This document shows positions 9,063 through 17,199 of a stretch of 64,000 bases of DNA, piece after piece. The stretch covers positions 1-64,000 of the forward strand of contig JAFGXR010000003.1 of assembly GCA_016936555.1 (NCBI GenBank), read 5' to 3'. Every line of letters starts with the position of its first letter. The stretch's first letter is position 1. The stretch comes from Spirochaetales bacterium (GTDB taxonomy: Bacteria > Spirochaetota > Spirochaetia > DSM-2461). The notes beneath the pieces are model-generated. The model did no database searches. It was not told the origin of the DNA and worked only from the letters and a program-made list of their open reading frames with translations. Made by a program: the position numbers and the translations under genes.

Positions 9063-9889
9063 GCACTCCCATTCCCGTCGATGTGGAACAACACTTGAAG
9101 AGCCTGGTTACGGAAAATATCACTCTGGATATGATGAAAGATCTCTGGATAAAGAAGGACCGGCTCTTCAGCGACCAGATAGCCCTTCTGGCCATGGATG
9201 AAGTGGATCAGCTGGATATGTCGGAAGAGAGAGGGATACTCCTGCTCACCTATTCGGGATCGCTGATCAGCCTGGGATGCGGAGCGAAGCGTACCATGGA
9301 ATACGCCAGCATTAAATTGAGGAGCGATGTTCCCCATATTATAAAATCTGATAATGTATCCCTCAGCTCACCTCTGAAAAAGGGGGCGGCTGCCACTTTC
9401 GAGGGGGGGCAGGTGCAGAATACCTCTTCCATCTACAAGATAGTTGTCTGCCGGGAGGGAGTCTCCGGGGAGGAGCAGGAGAAGAGGATCCGCGAAGCGA
9501 CCGTTTTTATCACCAGTTCCTTTGTCCATCTGAACCGGGACCTGACCATCACCGAAGGGCAGAGCGCCGTCGATATGTTCAACAAGAAGGAGATGGTCCG
9601 CTATGTCGCCGGGAAAAACGGCCTTTCCATGAAACAGACCAGGGAAATCATCGACGATTTTCTGGTTATGGCTGAAACGGGACTTCTTCTGGGAAAATCC
9701 GTATCGCTGGGAAATCTGGGAAAACTGGCCCTGAAAGGGAAGCCGGAGAGAAAAGCCAGAATCGGACGGAACCCCGCAACGGGAGAGGAAATTACCATTC
9801 CCGCCAAAGAAGCTCATTACGCCCCCTCATTCCGCTTCTCCTCGTCAATAAAGGAAAGGTGCGGGATGGTGGAGTATAAAGAGGATTAG
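9059..9889 (+). CDS. HU/IHF-type DNA-binding domain fused to an uncharacterised N-terminal domain
   Basis: A 276-aa protein. Residues about 1-170 form a domain I do not recognise, with beta-rich segments such as ILLLTYSGSLISLG and an extended Ser/Lys/Gly-rich stretch. Residues about 180-270 match bacterial HU/IHF: KKEMVRYVAGKNGLSMKQT, a beta-strand region SVSLGNLGKLAL, and the arm signature IGRNPATGEEITIPA with Pro for minor-groove intercalation. Standard HU is about 90 aa, so this is a fusion. It is cytoplasmic by composition. Its start overlaps the stop of the membrane-anchored binding protein, so the two are expected to be made in fixed proportion. The role is unknown. Confidence 0.75.
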   Translation: MSTPIPVDVEQHLKSLVTENITLDMMKDLWIKKDRLFSDQIALLAMDEVDQLDMSEERGILLLTYSGSLISLGCGAKRTMEYASIKLRSDVPHIIKSDNVSLSSPLKKGAAATFEGGQVQNTSSIYKIVVCREGVSGEEQEKRIREATVFITSSFVHLNRDLTITEGQSAVDMFNKKEMVRYVAGKNGLSMKQTREIIDDFLVMAETGLLLGKSVSLGNLGKLALKGKPERKARIGRNPATGEEITIPAKEAHYAPSFRFSSSIKERCGMVEYKED

Positions 9890-9899
9890 AGCCAGAGGG

Positions 9900-10898
9900 T
9901 CACAGCGGCAGGGTTACAATGACACGGCATCCCTGCCCGGGCCGGCTGATGACAGAAAGGCTGCCTTTGTGAATCTCCGAAATAATAAAATTCGCAATAG
10001 TCAGCCCCATCCCCTTCGCTCCGGTTTTTGTTGTAAAGAAAGGGTCGTAGATACGGGCTTTAACCTTATCGCTCATGCCTTCCCCTCTGTCAGAGATCGA
10101 TATCTCGAGAGATTTCCCCAGATTTTTCATTTGAATCTCGGCAATGGGCTCGATTCCCGGTTCTGTCGCCGCTTCCATGGCGTTGGACAGAATATGAAAA
10201 AAAGCATGTTTGATTTTCTGGGAGTCGCAGCGGACCGGAAGGGCATCCCCGAATTCCCTGCGAACCTCAACGGAACTGAACCGGCTGTCCTGTTTCAGAA
10301 GATCTATTGTGGCATCGAGAAGAGCGGCCGGGTCTTTCCTCTCCATCACGCTGCTTCCCTCTCTTGAAAATGCCAGCATATTATCAATGATTTCCGAAGC
10401 GTTTTTCCCCGATTGGACTATGGAATTGAGAATCCGGACAATTTCCCTTTTCTCCGTATATTCGATGATTTTCTCAAGAGCGACCCCCACCTCATCGGCG
10501 GCTTTCCTGTTGGAAGTCCCCGTCTCCGTCAAGCGGTTGCGGATAATCTGGGCATTCTGAACAATGCCCGCTAGAGGATTGTTGATCTGATTGGCCATTC
10601 CCGTTGCCAGATGGCTGATACTGAGCATTTTCTCACTCTGTATCATCGCATCCTCCATTTTTTTTACTTCGCTTATCTCCTTTTTAAGAAGATAAAATAT
10701 GAGAAGAGTCGTCACAGCAATAAAAAGCCACCCTTTCAGGGTCTGGACCGTCGTCATCAATTCAATATCATCGATCAGTGCGAGAAGAATCCGGTCGCTG
10801 AATACTATCCACATGGTGGAGAAGAAGGCGTAAACAAGAGCGACCCTGATCGGAATATTGCCTCTTCGCTTTAGAAGTAATGACTGCATATGGCTCAT
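9900..10898 (-). CDS. Sensor histidine kinase-like protein with substituted phosphoacceptor
   Basis: A 332-aa protein. Two transmembrane helices (about 20-36 and 52-68) flank a short extracytoplasmic loop; a coiled linker, a HisKA-like dimerisation domain (about 90-165) and a HATPase domain (about 195-332) follow. ATP-binding boxes are good: N-box ILSNAMEAA, G1 DRGEGM, F-box DPFFTTK and G2 GAKGMGLTIA. The H-box, however, reads GMANQINNPLAG where the family has AHEINNPL, so the histidine is Asn (codon AAT) and the Glu is Gln. It may be a pseudo-kinase, a phosphatase-type partner, or use another histidine. AGGTGA precedes the ATG. No response regulator is adjacent. Confidence 0.8.
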   Translation of the reverse strand: MSHMQSLLLKRRGNIPIRVALVYAFFSTMWIVFSDRILLALIDDIELMTTVQTLKGWLFIAVTTLLIFYLLKKEISEVKKMEDAMIQSEKMLSISHLATGMANQINNPLAGIVQNAQIIRNRLTETGTSNRKAADEVGVALEKIIEYTEKREIVRILNSIVQSGKNASEIIDNMLAFSREGSSVMERKDPAALLDATIDLLKQDSRFSSVEVRREFGDALPVRCDSQKIKHAFFHILSNAMEAATEPGIEPIAEIQMKNLGKSLEISISDRGEGMSDKVKARIYDPFFTTKTGAKGMGLTIANFIISEIHKGSLSVISRPGQGCRVIVTLPL

Positions 10899-10996
10899 AT
10901 TGTCACCTCATCGGATATTTCTTAATTATAAGGCATTTTCTGTTTAGTTTTCTTTTCATCTTTGCTTTATACTGTTGAAAACGGAGGTTTCTTCTA

Positions 10997-12151
10997 TTGA
11001 ATCACGACTTTGAGAAGATCCGCGCCTACAAAGATGAAGATATTCCCGTAGTTATGGACCGTCTGCTGAAAAGCCGGTGGTTCATCCGCAACTGCCGGAT
11101 GCTCCTTTTTCCCGGTCTTCCCGGCTGGCTCAACAAACCTTTTGACGGCGGTATGAAACTCTTTCTCACCTGGCGCCTGAAGCCTATAAAAACAACACTG
11201 GAGCTCCACAGAAAAATAATCATCGACAAAGTCGTCAGCAAAGTTATTTTTAAAACGAGTGACGGTATTTCCTTCAGCGGTCTGGAAAAGCTGGACAGAA
11301 GCAAACCCTATCTGTTCGTCAGTAATCACAGGGATATCGCGCTGGATCCTCTTCTGCTCAATTACATACTCTGCACCAACAATTTTCACCCTGCCGAAAT
11401 AGGGTTCGGGAATAACCTCATGTTCAACGAACCCCTGACCGACCTGATACGGATTTACGGCTCCTATATTATCCAGAGAGACCTTCCCAAAAGGGAGAAA
11501 ATCCAGGCTGTCGCCAATCTTTCGGCCTATATCCGCTTCCGCCTGAGCCAGGGGCACTCCATCTGGATCGCCCAGCGCAAGGGACGGGCCAAGGACGGAT
11601 TCGACAAGACGAACCCCTCTGTCCTGAAGATGCTTTCCTACAGCGCCCGGAAGGAGGGTATGAGTTTCAGGGCCTTTCTCGATTCGGTCAATCTTATTCC
11701 CGTCTCCATCTCCTACGAGCTTGACCCCCTCGACCGGCTGAAGGCCTGGGAAGTCTTTGAAATACAGAACAGGGGCTGCCACAGAAAATGGAAGATGGAG
11801 GATATGACCAGCGTCATTTACGGGATGAGAGGCGATAAAGGAAGGATCAACTGCAGTTTCGGCGAAAGGATAAAGGGATACGAAACCCCTGCTGAAGCGG
11901 CACAGGCTATCGATAATGAGATTTACCGGACCTATCGCTTATGGCCGACCAATTACATAGCCTTCGATGTTCTCGACAAGGGAAACCGGTATGCCGACCG
12001 TTATTCATCATGGGAGAAAGTCTTTTTTCTCCGCCGCTTCAGAAAGATGAAAAAAGAGGTCCGCACCATAGCGATGCAGACCTATGCCAATCCTGTTATG
12101 AATCAGACTTCCACAATCCAGCCCTCCGGTGCTTCCACATCGCCGAGCTGA
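10997..12151 (+). CDS. Lysophosphatidate acyltransferase-like protein (PlsC superfamily)
   Basis: A 384-aa protein that probably transfers an acyl chain to a lysophospholipid or related acceptor at the membrane. The catalytic motif is [13 protein letters not shown] (about 108-120): the His and second Asp are 5 residues apart instead of 4, a variant seen in the longer HRDI-type members of the family. A second motif with Arg and Gly is [13 protein letters not shown] (about 190-202), corresponding to the acceptor-binding P-E-G block. The start is TTG at 10997, supported by GGAGG about 10 bases upstream. The last 49 bases overlap the 3' end of the convergent ilvE. The substrate is uncertain. Confidence 0.78.
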   Translation: MNHDFEKIRAYKDEDIPVVMDRLLKSRWFIRNCRMLLFPGLPGWLNKPFDGGMKLFLTWRLKPIKTTLELHRKIIIDKVVSKVIFKTSDGISFSGLEKLDRSKPYLFVSNHRDIALDPLLLNYILCTNNFHPAEIGFGNNLMFNEPLTDLIRIYGSYIIQRDLPKREKIQAVANLSAYIRFRLSQGHSIWIAQRKGRAKDGFDKTNPSVLKMLSYSARKEGMSFRAFLDSVNLIPVSISYELDPLDRLKAWEVFEIQNRGCHRKWKMEDMTSVIYGMRGDKGRINCSFGERIKGYETPAEAAQAIDNEIYRTYRLWPTNYIAFDVLDKGNRYADRYSSWEKVFFLRRFRKMKKEVRTIAMQTYANPVMNQTSTIQPSGASTSPS

Positions 12152-13125
12152 ATCCCCACGAGAGTATCGTATAATTTTCTGGTTACGGGTCCGACCTCAC
12201 TTTCGCTGTGGAAAACATGGAATTTTCCTTTATGTTCGATTCCGCCGATGGGCGTGATGACAGCGGCGGTACCGCAGGCCCCCGCTTCGGAAAAGATATC
12301 CAGATTATCGATATACACATCAGTCTCTTCGGTTTCCATTCCCAGATATTCCTTTGCCACATGAAGCAGGGAATACTTTGTGATACTGGGAAGAATAGAG
12401 TCGGATTTAGGGGTTATGAATTTATTGTCTTTTGTAATTCCGAAAAAGTTGGCCGCCCCGACTTCTTCAATTTTGGTATGGGTCGTCGGATCGAGATAGA
12501 TACAGTCGGCATAGCCTTTTTTTGCCGCTTCCTCATGGGGCAGTAGACTGGCCGCATAGTTTCCACCGACCTTGGCCATTCCCGTTCCGGCGGGTGCCGC
12601 TCTGTCAAATCCCGTCGTGGCAAAGTTTACCGGAGCCATCCCTCCCTTGAAATAGGGACCGACCGGCATACAGAATACGGAAAAAATGTATTTCGGGGCC
12701 GGTTTTACACCGATCGTATCGCCGCAGCCGAAAATAAAAGGTCTCAGGTAAAGTGTCGCCCCGGAACCATAGGGGGGAACCCAGGACTGGTTGGCCTTAA
12801 CGACCTGCCTGCAGGCGTCGATAAACTTTTCAACCGATGGGGCGGGCATTTTTATTCTATCGCAGGACTCCTGCATTCTCAAAGCGTTGCGGTCAGGACG
12901 GAAGAGCTGGATTTTCCCCTCTTTCGTCCTGTAGGCTTTAAGACCTTCAAAACACTGCTGACCGTAATGAAGTCCCGTAGAGGCTTCGCTGATGTGGAGC
13001 TGATTGTCTTCCACCAATTTCCCGTCGTCCCATTTTCCATCCTCCCAGACGGAAATATAGCGGAGATCCGTTTTTATATAGGAAAATCCCAGTTCCGACC
13101 AATTGATGTTCTGCAACTCTGACAT
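12103..13125 (-). CDS. ilvE: Branched-chain amino acid aminotransferase
   Basis: A 340-aa fold-type IV PLP aminotransferase, the length of the BCAT group II enzymes, catalysing the last step of Leu, Ile and Val synthesis and the first step of their breakdown. The catalytic Lys is in [14 protein letters not shown] (about 200). [19 protein letters not shown] (about 49-67) forms the substrate pocket, and [15 protein letters not shown] (about 284-298) is the phosphate-binding turn. It has its own GAGAGG Shine-Dalgarno. The tail overlaps the acyltransferase gene by 49 bases in convergent orientation, an unusually long overlap. No other ilv or leu genes are present. Confidence 0.95.
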   Translation of the reverse strand: MSELQNINWSELGFSYIKTDLRYISVWEDGKWDDGKLVEDNQLHISEASTGLHYGQQCFEGLKAYRTKEGKIQLFRPDRNALRMQESCDRIKMPAPSVEKFIDACRQVVKANQSWVPPYGSGATLYLRPFIFGCGDTIGVKPAPKYIFSVFCMPVGPYFKGGMAPVNFATTGFDRAAPAGTGMAKVGGNYAASLLPHEEAAKKGYADCIYLDPTTHTKIEEVGAANFFGITKDNKFITPKSDSILPSITKYSLLHVAKEYLGMETEETDVYIDNLDIFSEAGACGTAAVITPIGGIEHKGKFHVFHSESEVGPVTRKLYDTLVGIQLGDVEAPEGWIVEV

Positions 13126-13195
13126 ATTAAAACCTCTCGAATACTTGATATGGAACCATTATTAATCAATTCAGGGAAAATCTCAACCGGAAACT

Positions 13196-13246
13196 AAAAA
13201 AAGCGGGGGTTTTCCTCTCTTCTGACAGAAGAAAGGAAAACCCCCG
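13196..13246 (-). terminator. Strong intrinsic terminator of the sugar ABC operon
   Basis: Read on the minus strand, a near-perfect hairpin pairs 13204-13215 with 13235-13246 (CGGGGGTTTTCC and its complement), with a second stem TCTTCTG/CAGAAGA inside. A T-run (positions 13202-13196) follows. It lies 28 bases past the stop of the permease gene and upstream of ilvE. Confidence 0.92.
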
Positions 13247-13274
13247 TAACAAAAAGGAGCAATAGAAAAATAAC

Positions 13275-14390
13275 TTATTCTTTTACAGCGCCGGCAACGA
13301 CCCCGTTGGTCAGCCGCTGATTGAAAGTGAAATAAACGATCATGGCGGGAAGAGTCGCAATAACCAGCGCGGCGAGCTGCCATCCGAGCTGCGTTCCCGT
13401 CAGGCTGGAGAAGGAGTAAACCCCAACCGGCAGAGATTTTGTGAACTCGGAACTGGCCAGTACCAGAACCAGCAGGAACTCGTTCCAGATCCCCAGTGCG
13501 CTGAGAATACTGATGGTTATGATAACGGGCGTCGTCATGGGGAGAATGATACTCCAGAATGTCCGGAAAACAGATGCGCCGTCAATATAAGCCGATTCGA
13601 CGAGACTGCTCGGCAGCCCCTGCATAAACTGGGAGGAAAGAAGAACCGCCAGGGGCATTCCGAAAGCAACATAGACCAGGATCAATCCCAGATGGGTGTC
13701 GATCAGTCCCACTTTGGTCATCATGAGGAAAAGGGGAATTATCAGCGAAGGTATACTGATAAGATAACCCAGTCCGTAAACGATCATAAGAACTCTGGAC
13801 AGTCTGGCGAACTGCATCTTGCTGATGGCGAAAGCGGTCATCGATCCGAGCAGAATGATCAGGAAGGTGGAAACCGAAGCGTAAATAATGCTGTTCGCGA
13901 ATTTTCCCGTCAGTCCGCCCCGGATAAATGCCGACTCATAATTGAACCGCATGGTTTTCCGGTTGATGTATCTTCTGATACTCCCGGGCAGGTCCCGGAC
14001 TGTAACAGTGTCCCCGATCTTCAGGTTCTGAATCTCGGGAGGCATGTCCTCTTTGACCAGAAAGAAAACCATAAGTCTCCGACCCGGTGCGATTGTGTTT
14101 GATTCAATACAGATTCTCTCTCTCTTATCCACTTTGGGATCGTAGTCGCGAATAGTATTGAGGTCCGGTCTGATGACCGTATACTCGTCGTCCATGTTAT
14201 CGAACAATTCATAGGGAAATGCGTAAATATCTCTTGTCAGCTCTTCGTTTGACTTGAGAGAGCTGTAGGACATCCAGATAAGGGGGACGATAGTTATAAG
14301 CGTCCAGGAGACAAATACAACATAAGATACGATTTTTCCGATTCTCCCCCAGACCAGGGATGATTTGCTGTTGTTGACAATATCACTCAT
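13275..14390 (-). CDS. Sugar ABC transporter permease, MalG/AraQ type
   Basis: A 371-aa inner-membrane permease. TM1 is about 20-42; five further helices follow from about 165. The family EAA loop is SLVESAYIDGASVFRTFWSIILP (quoted in part: EAA loop core AYIDGASVFRTF, about 265). Typical members have 270-300 aa; the extra length is a periplasmic loop of about 120 residues between TM1 and TM2, rich in charged residues, that I cannot assign to a known domain. The C-terminus LTNGVVAGAVKE is standard for MalG-type subunits. The gene lies 2 bases from the upstream permease, in a unit with the binding protein. No ATPase gene is in the operon, so a shared MsmK-like ATPase encoded elsewhere is likely. 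Confidence 0.9.
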   Translation of the reverse strand: MSDIVNNSKSSLVWGRIGKIVSYVVFVSWTLITIVPLIWMSYSSLKSNEELTRDIYAFPYELFDNMDDEYTVIRPDLNTIRDYDPKVDKRERICIESNTIAPGRRLMVFFLVKEDMPPEIQNLKIGDTVTVRDLPGSIRRYINRKTMRFNYESAFIRGGLTGKFANSIIYASVSTFLIILLGSMTAFAISKMQFARLSRVLMIVYGLGYLISIPSLIIPLFLMMTKVGLIDTHLGLILVYVAFGMPLAVLLSSQFMQGLPSSLVESAYIDGASVFRTFWSIILPMTTPVIITISILSALGIWNEFLLVLVLASSEFTKSLPVGVYSFSSLTGTQLGWQLAALVIATLPAMIVYFTFNQRLTNGVVAGAVKE

Positions 14391-14391
14391 A

Positions 14392-15306
14392 TCAGTATAC
14401 CTCGTCCTGGCTCATGTGTTTTCCGATCCAGTTGCTTATACCGATCATAACGATGCTTATGGCAACGATGGCGTTGGAAATGGCAGCCCCGTAAGCGAAC
14501 CTCATGGGGTTGGAATAATCCCGGAATGCCGTTTCGTACATGTAAATGGGAAGAACCGAAGCGTTGTCCCTCTGAAGTCCCTGTGTAGTCATAGCGAATA
14601 TCAGGTCAAATCCTTTCAGCGATCCGGCGATAGCCAGAACCGATGAAACAATGATAGTTCCGGTAAGAAGGGGAAGAATGATTCTTCCGAAGATCTGCGG
14701 CTCCGTGGCACCGTCGATTTTAGCCGCTTCGATCATATTGACATTCATTTTCTGGAGGTTGGCCAGGAAGATGACCATATAAAAGCCCGTGTACATCCAG
14801 ATGAGAGCGATACCTATGGGTATCATAACGGTTTCGGGCCTGAGCATGAGATCGAACTGAGCCGAAGGGTCACCGGTCGCGAGCTGCATAATGGTGGAAA
14901 CGGGGCCGTCGGCAACGAAAAGCCGTTTCCAGAGAATACCGATGACAATTGTGGAAAGGAACTGAGGGAGAAAAACCATTGACTGAAAAAACTTCTCCGC
15001 CCTTACCATCTTTCTGTAGAGAATATAAGCCAGAATAAACCCTATGGGGATCTGGCCGAACACCGACACAGCGACGACGATCATGTTGTTCTTCAGTGAA
15101 TGCCAGAATTCGGGATTTTCCAACATGGCTTTATAGTGGAAGAATCCCATGAAATTTCCCACGCCGCCTGCGTTGGGATTGAAATCCGTAAAGCTGAGCC
15201 ATACGGAATAAAAAACGGGATAGGCTACAATAGACAAGTAGATTGCAAGGCCGGGGGCGACCATCCCAATATAAAACACTAACGCCTTACGATCACGCTG
15301 TTTCAA
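14392..15306 (-). CDS. Sugar ABC transporter permease, MalF/UgpA type
   Basis: A 304-aa inner-membrane permease with six predicted helices, of normal length. The EAA loop is IEAAKIDGATEPQIFGRI (about 210-227). It pairs with the 13275-14390 subunit to form the translocation channel for the binding protein encoded upstream. A terminator-like hairpin and a small repeat lie between it and the binding-protein gene, so its expression is probably lower than that of the binding protein. Substrate class (di- or oligosaccharide, or glycerol phosphate) is inferred only from family. Confidence 0.92.
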   Translation of the reverse strand: MKQRDRKALVFYIGMVAPGLAIYLSIVAYPVFYSVWLSFTDFNPNAGGVGNFMGFFHYKAMLENPEFWHSLKNNMIVVAVSVFGQIPIGFILAYILYRKMVRAEKFFQSMVFLPQFLSTIVIGILWKRLFVADGPVSTIMQLATGDPSAQFDLMLRPETVMIPIGIALIWMYTGFYMVIFLANLQKMNVNMIEAAKIDGATEPQIFGRIILPLLTGTIIVSSVLAIAGSLKGFDLIFAMTTQGLQRDNASVLPIYMYETAFRDYSNPMRFAYGAAISNAIVAISIVMIGISNWIGKHMSQDEVY

Positions 15307-15316
15307 AACTGCACTC

Positions 15317-15422
15317 CAATTGATATTTTTCGGGGGCTGGTCGTAAGCTTACGCTTACTGCTCGCCCATGCATCCTCAGACGCGAAGCGTCGGATCCGAA
15401 AACATAGTCAACAATTGATATT
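15317..15422. repeat. Small palindromic element flanked by 11-bp direct repeats
   Basis: CAATTGATATT occurs at 15317-15327 and again at 15412-15422. Between them lie the perfect hairpins GTAAGC-TTAC-GCTTAC (15343-15358) and GACGC-GAA-GCGTC (15379-15391), with TTTTCGG/CCGAAAA inverted ends near the borders. The layout resembles a miniature insertion with target duplication. The segment GACGC..AGCGTCGGATC recurs at 42611-42629. Confidence 0.45.
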
Positions 15423-15437
15423 ATATAAAAATATCCG

Positions 15438-15466
15438 AAAAAAAACGGGGGAAGTTGCCTCCCCCC
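15438..15466 (-). terminator. Intrinsic terminator or attenuator after the binding-protein gene
   Basis: On the minus strand a GGGGGA/TCCCCC stem with a 7-base loop is followed by eight Ts. It lies about 100 bases past the binding-protein stop and before the permease genes, so it should lower permease expression relative to the binding protein. Confidence 0.8.
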
Positions 15467-15564
15467 TTAATCATAAGCTATCAGGGACATTTCGGCGAAC
15501 TTTGATTCAATAATTGAACAAAGTCAGTGGATTACGAATCGGCCCGCCGAAAATAATCCTTGTA

Positions 15565-16851
15565 TTATTTTCTTGCCAGAGCTTCAACTTCAGCAGCAAC
15601 TTCTGCAGGAGTAGCCAGTCCGGAAGCGATTTTCTGCATTCCTGTGTTAAGAGCGTCGTTGGGATCTCCTGTGAGGAAAGCGTCGATAACTTCACATTCA
15701 ACTGCGTTCTGAGCCAGAAGAACTTTCTGAGTTACAGCATTGGGAAGATCAGAAGGAGTCACATATCCTTTGAGGATAGGAGCGACGATGGCACCGTCTC
15801 TCAGTCTCTGCTCAACTTCAGCTTCGCTGTTGAAAAAGTTGATGAACTTGACAGCGGCATCAAGAACGGCGGCGTCGGAAGCACCGGCTTTGGTCACACC
15901 GTATCCAACCTGCCATGCGGCAGCAACTGTGTTGTTTGCAGCAGCTTTTTCACCGGGCATTTTGGGCCATGCCATAAGAACCATGTCGTCTTTGACATTG
16001 GGGTTTTCAATAGAACCGGCAGCCCACTGTCCCTGAACCATAAACAGAGCTTTTTCGTTGTTGAAGTTCGATGTGTTAGTACCGTAGTCAACAAGAACGG
16101 ATTTTTCGGAGATAACGCCGTCTTTAACCATTCTTTCGATCAGAGCCAGAGCCGCTACGAAACCTTCGTCTGTAAAAGATTTTGTACCTGCTACAGCTTT
16201 GGATACGAAGTTGAGATCGCCGGTAGTTCTGGCTACGAGAGCTGACATGAGGCAGGATCCCCACGCCCAACCGTCGGCACCGTCGATGGAAACGACTTCA
16301 ATTCCGGCAGCTTTTGCAGCGGGAACCATGGCTACCAGGTCTTCATAAGTCCTGGGCTGAGAAAATCCCATGGATTCAACAAGATTTTTGTTCATGTAGA
16401 GAACAGTTGTCATGTTGGAAGTTCCCATAGGAATGTAGTATCTCTCACCTTTGGGTCCCATTTTGGGGATGAGGTTGATGTCGTACTGAGCCGTATCGAT
16501 ATCTTTGGTCATATCATACTGCTGTCCGGCTTCTTTCCAGGGAGCGCCCCATCTTGCATCCGCACCCATGTAAGCTACGTGGGGAACATCGCCGGAAGCG
16601 AGTCTTGCTGTAACTTTCTGATGATAAGCTTCATCGTAGAGGAGCTCGTCCTGGATGTCGATATTGGGATTTTCCGCTTCGAAAGTCTCAACGATTCTCT
16701 TCCAGCTGATTCCTTCCTGGTTGGAGTTGTCTCCATAACCCATAACTTTGAGTACAATAGTTTCATCGGCAGCTGCTTCCTGCTGTCCGTTGGCAAAGAG
16801 AGATCCAGCAACGAGAGCTGAAATCATAAGTAACATTACCGCTTTTTTCAT
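15565..16851 (-). CDS. Extracellular sugar-binding protein (SBP family 1)
   Basis: A 428-aa periplasmic receptor of the sugar ABC importer. The signal peptide (1-20) ends GSLFA and is followed by NGQQEAAADE; there is no lipobox cysteine. The mature protein has the MalE-like fold: ISWKRIVETFEAENPNI near the N-terminus, then VPHVAYMGADARW, and AAWQVGYGVTKAG in the hinge region. It is the first gene of the operon, with a consensus promoter and a palindromic operator at the transcription start. The ligand cannot be read from sequence. Confidence 0.92.
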   Translation of the reverse strand: MKKAVMLLMISALVAGSLFANGQQEAAADETIVLKVMGYGDNSNQEGISWKRIVETFEAENPNIDIQDELLYDEAYHQKVTARLASGDVPHVAYMGADARWGAPWKEAGQQYDMTKDIDTAQYDINLIPKMGPKGERYYIPMGTSNMTTVLYMNKNLVESMGFSQPRTYEDLVAMVPAAKAAGIEVVSIDGADGWAWGSCLMSALVARTTGDLNFVSKAVAGTKSFTDEGFVAALALIERMVKDGVISEKSVLVDYGTNTSNFNNEKALFMVQGQWAAGSIENPNVKDDMVLMAWPKMPGEKAAANNTVAAAWQVGYGVTKAGASDAAVLDAAVKFINFFNSEAEVEQRLRDGAIVAPILKGYVTPSDLPNAVTQKVLLAQNAVECEVIDAFLTGDPNDALNTGMQKIASGLATPAEVAAEVEALARK

Positions 16852-16929
16852 CTAAAAAAGCCTCCTTTAAATAATACCGGCGGTTTCAAACACAACGCAA
16901 ATCTGAAGTTTTTGACCTCTTCGAATTTG

Positions 16930-16949
16930 AGTTGGTTTTAAAACCAACT
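16930..16949. promoter_or_regulatory. Perfect 20-bp palindromic operator at the transcription start
   Basis: AGTTGGTTTT and its exact complement AAAACCAACT abut with no spacer. The site begins at the predicted transcription start of the sugar ABC operon, covering +1 to +20, a classic repressor position. A further half-site AAAACCAACC lies at about 17010-17019. The half-site TTGGT..ACCAA is like those of UxuR-type GntR regulators; the LacI and GntR genes at 0.4-2.1 kb are candidates, by inference only. Confidence 0.7.
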
Positions 16950-16955
16950 AAGAAT

Positions 16956-16983
16956 AGTATAAACGGCTTTCAACAAACGTCAA
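16956..16983 (-). promoter_or_regulatory. Promoter of the sugar ABC operon
   Basis: On the minus strand TTGACG (16978-16983) and TATACT (16956-16961) are separated by 16 bp. The start is expected near 16949, giving a leader of about 98 nt to the ATG at 16851. The rest of the 16852-17199 gap is AT-rich and holds only this promoter, the operator and the promoter for the divergent kinase. Confidence 0.7.
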
Positions 16984-17161
16984 GCAAAATCTACAGTTAT
17001 TTGAAAAATAAAACCAACCGCTAAATTTCGGACTCTTTACTTTGTTGATTTAATCCACAATGAAGATTTTAGCGTGAAAATGTTTTATTGGCAAGTTTGA
17101 AACAGGGCTTTTGTGAGAATTCATCATTTCCCCGATTCACCGTTTTTTCTTATAAGAAAAA

Positions 17162-17190
17162 TTGAAAGCCTGTATATATCAACTTACAAT
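17162..17190 (+). promoter_or_regulatory. Promoter of the PAS kinase gene, with leaderless geometry
   Basis: TTGAAA (17162-17167) and TACAAT (17185-17190) are 17 bp apart. Transcription should begin at about 17197-17200, at or within three bases of the ATG at 17200. No Shine-Dalgarno is present. Confidence 0.5.
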
Positions 17191-17199
17191 TGATAATGT

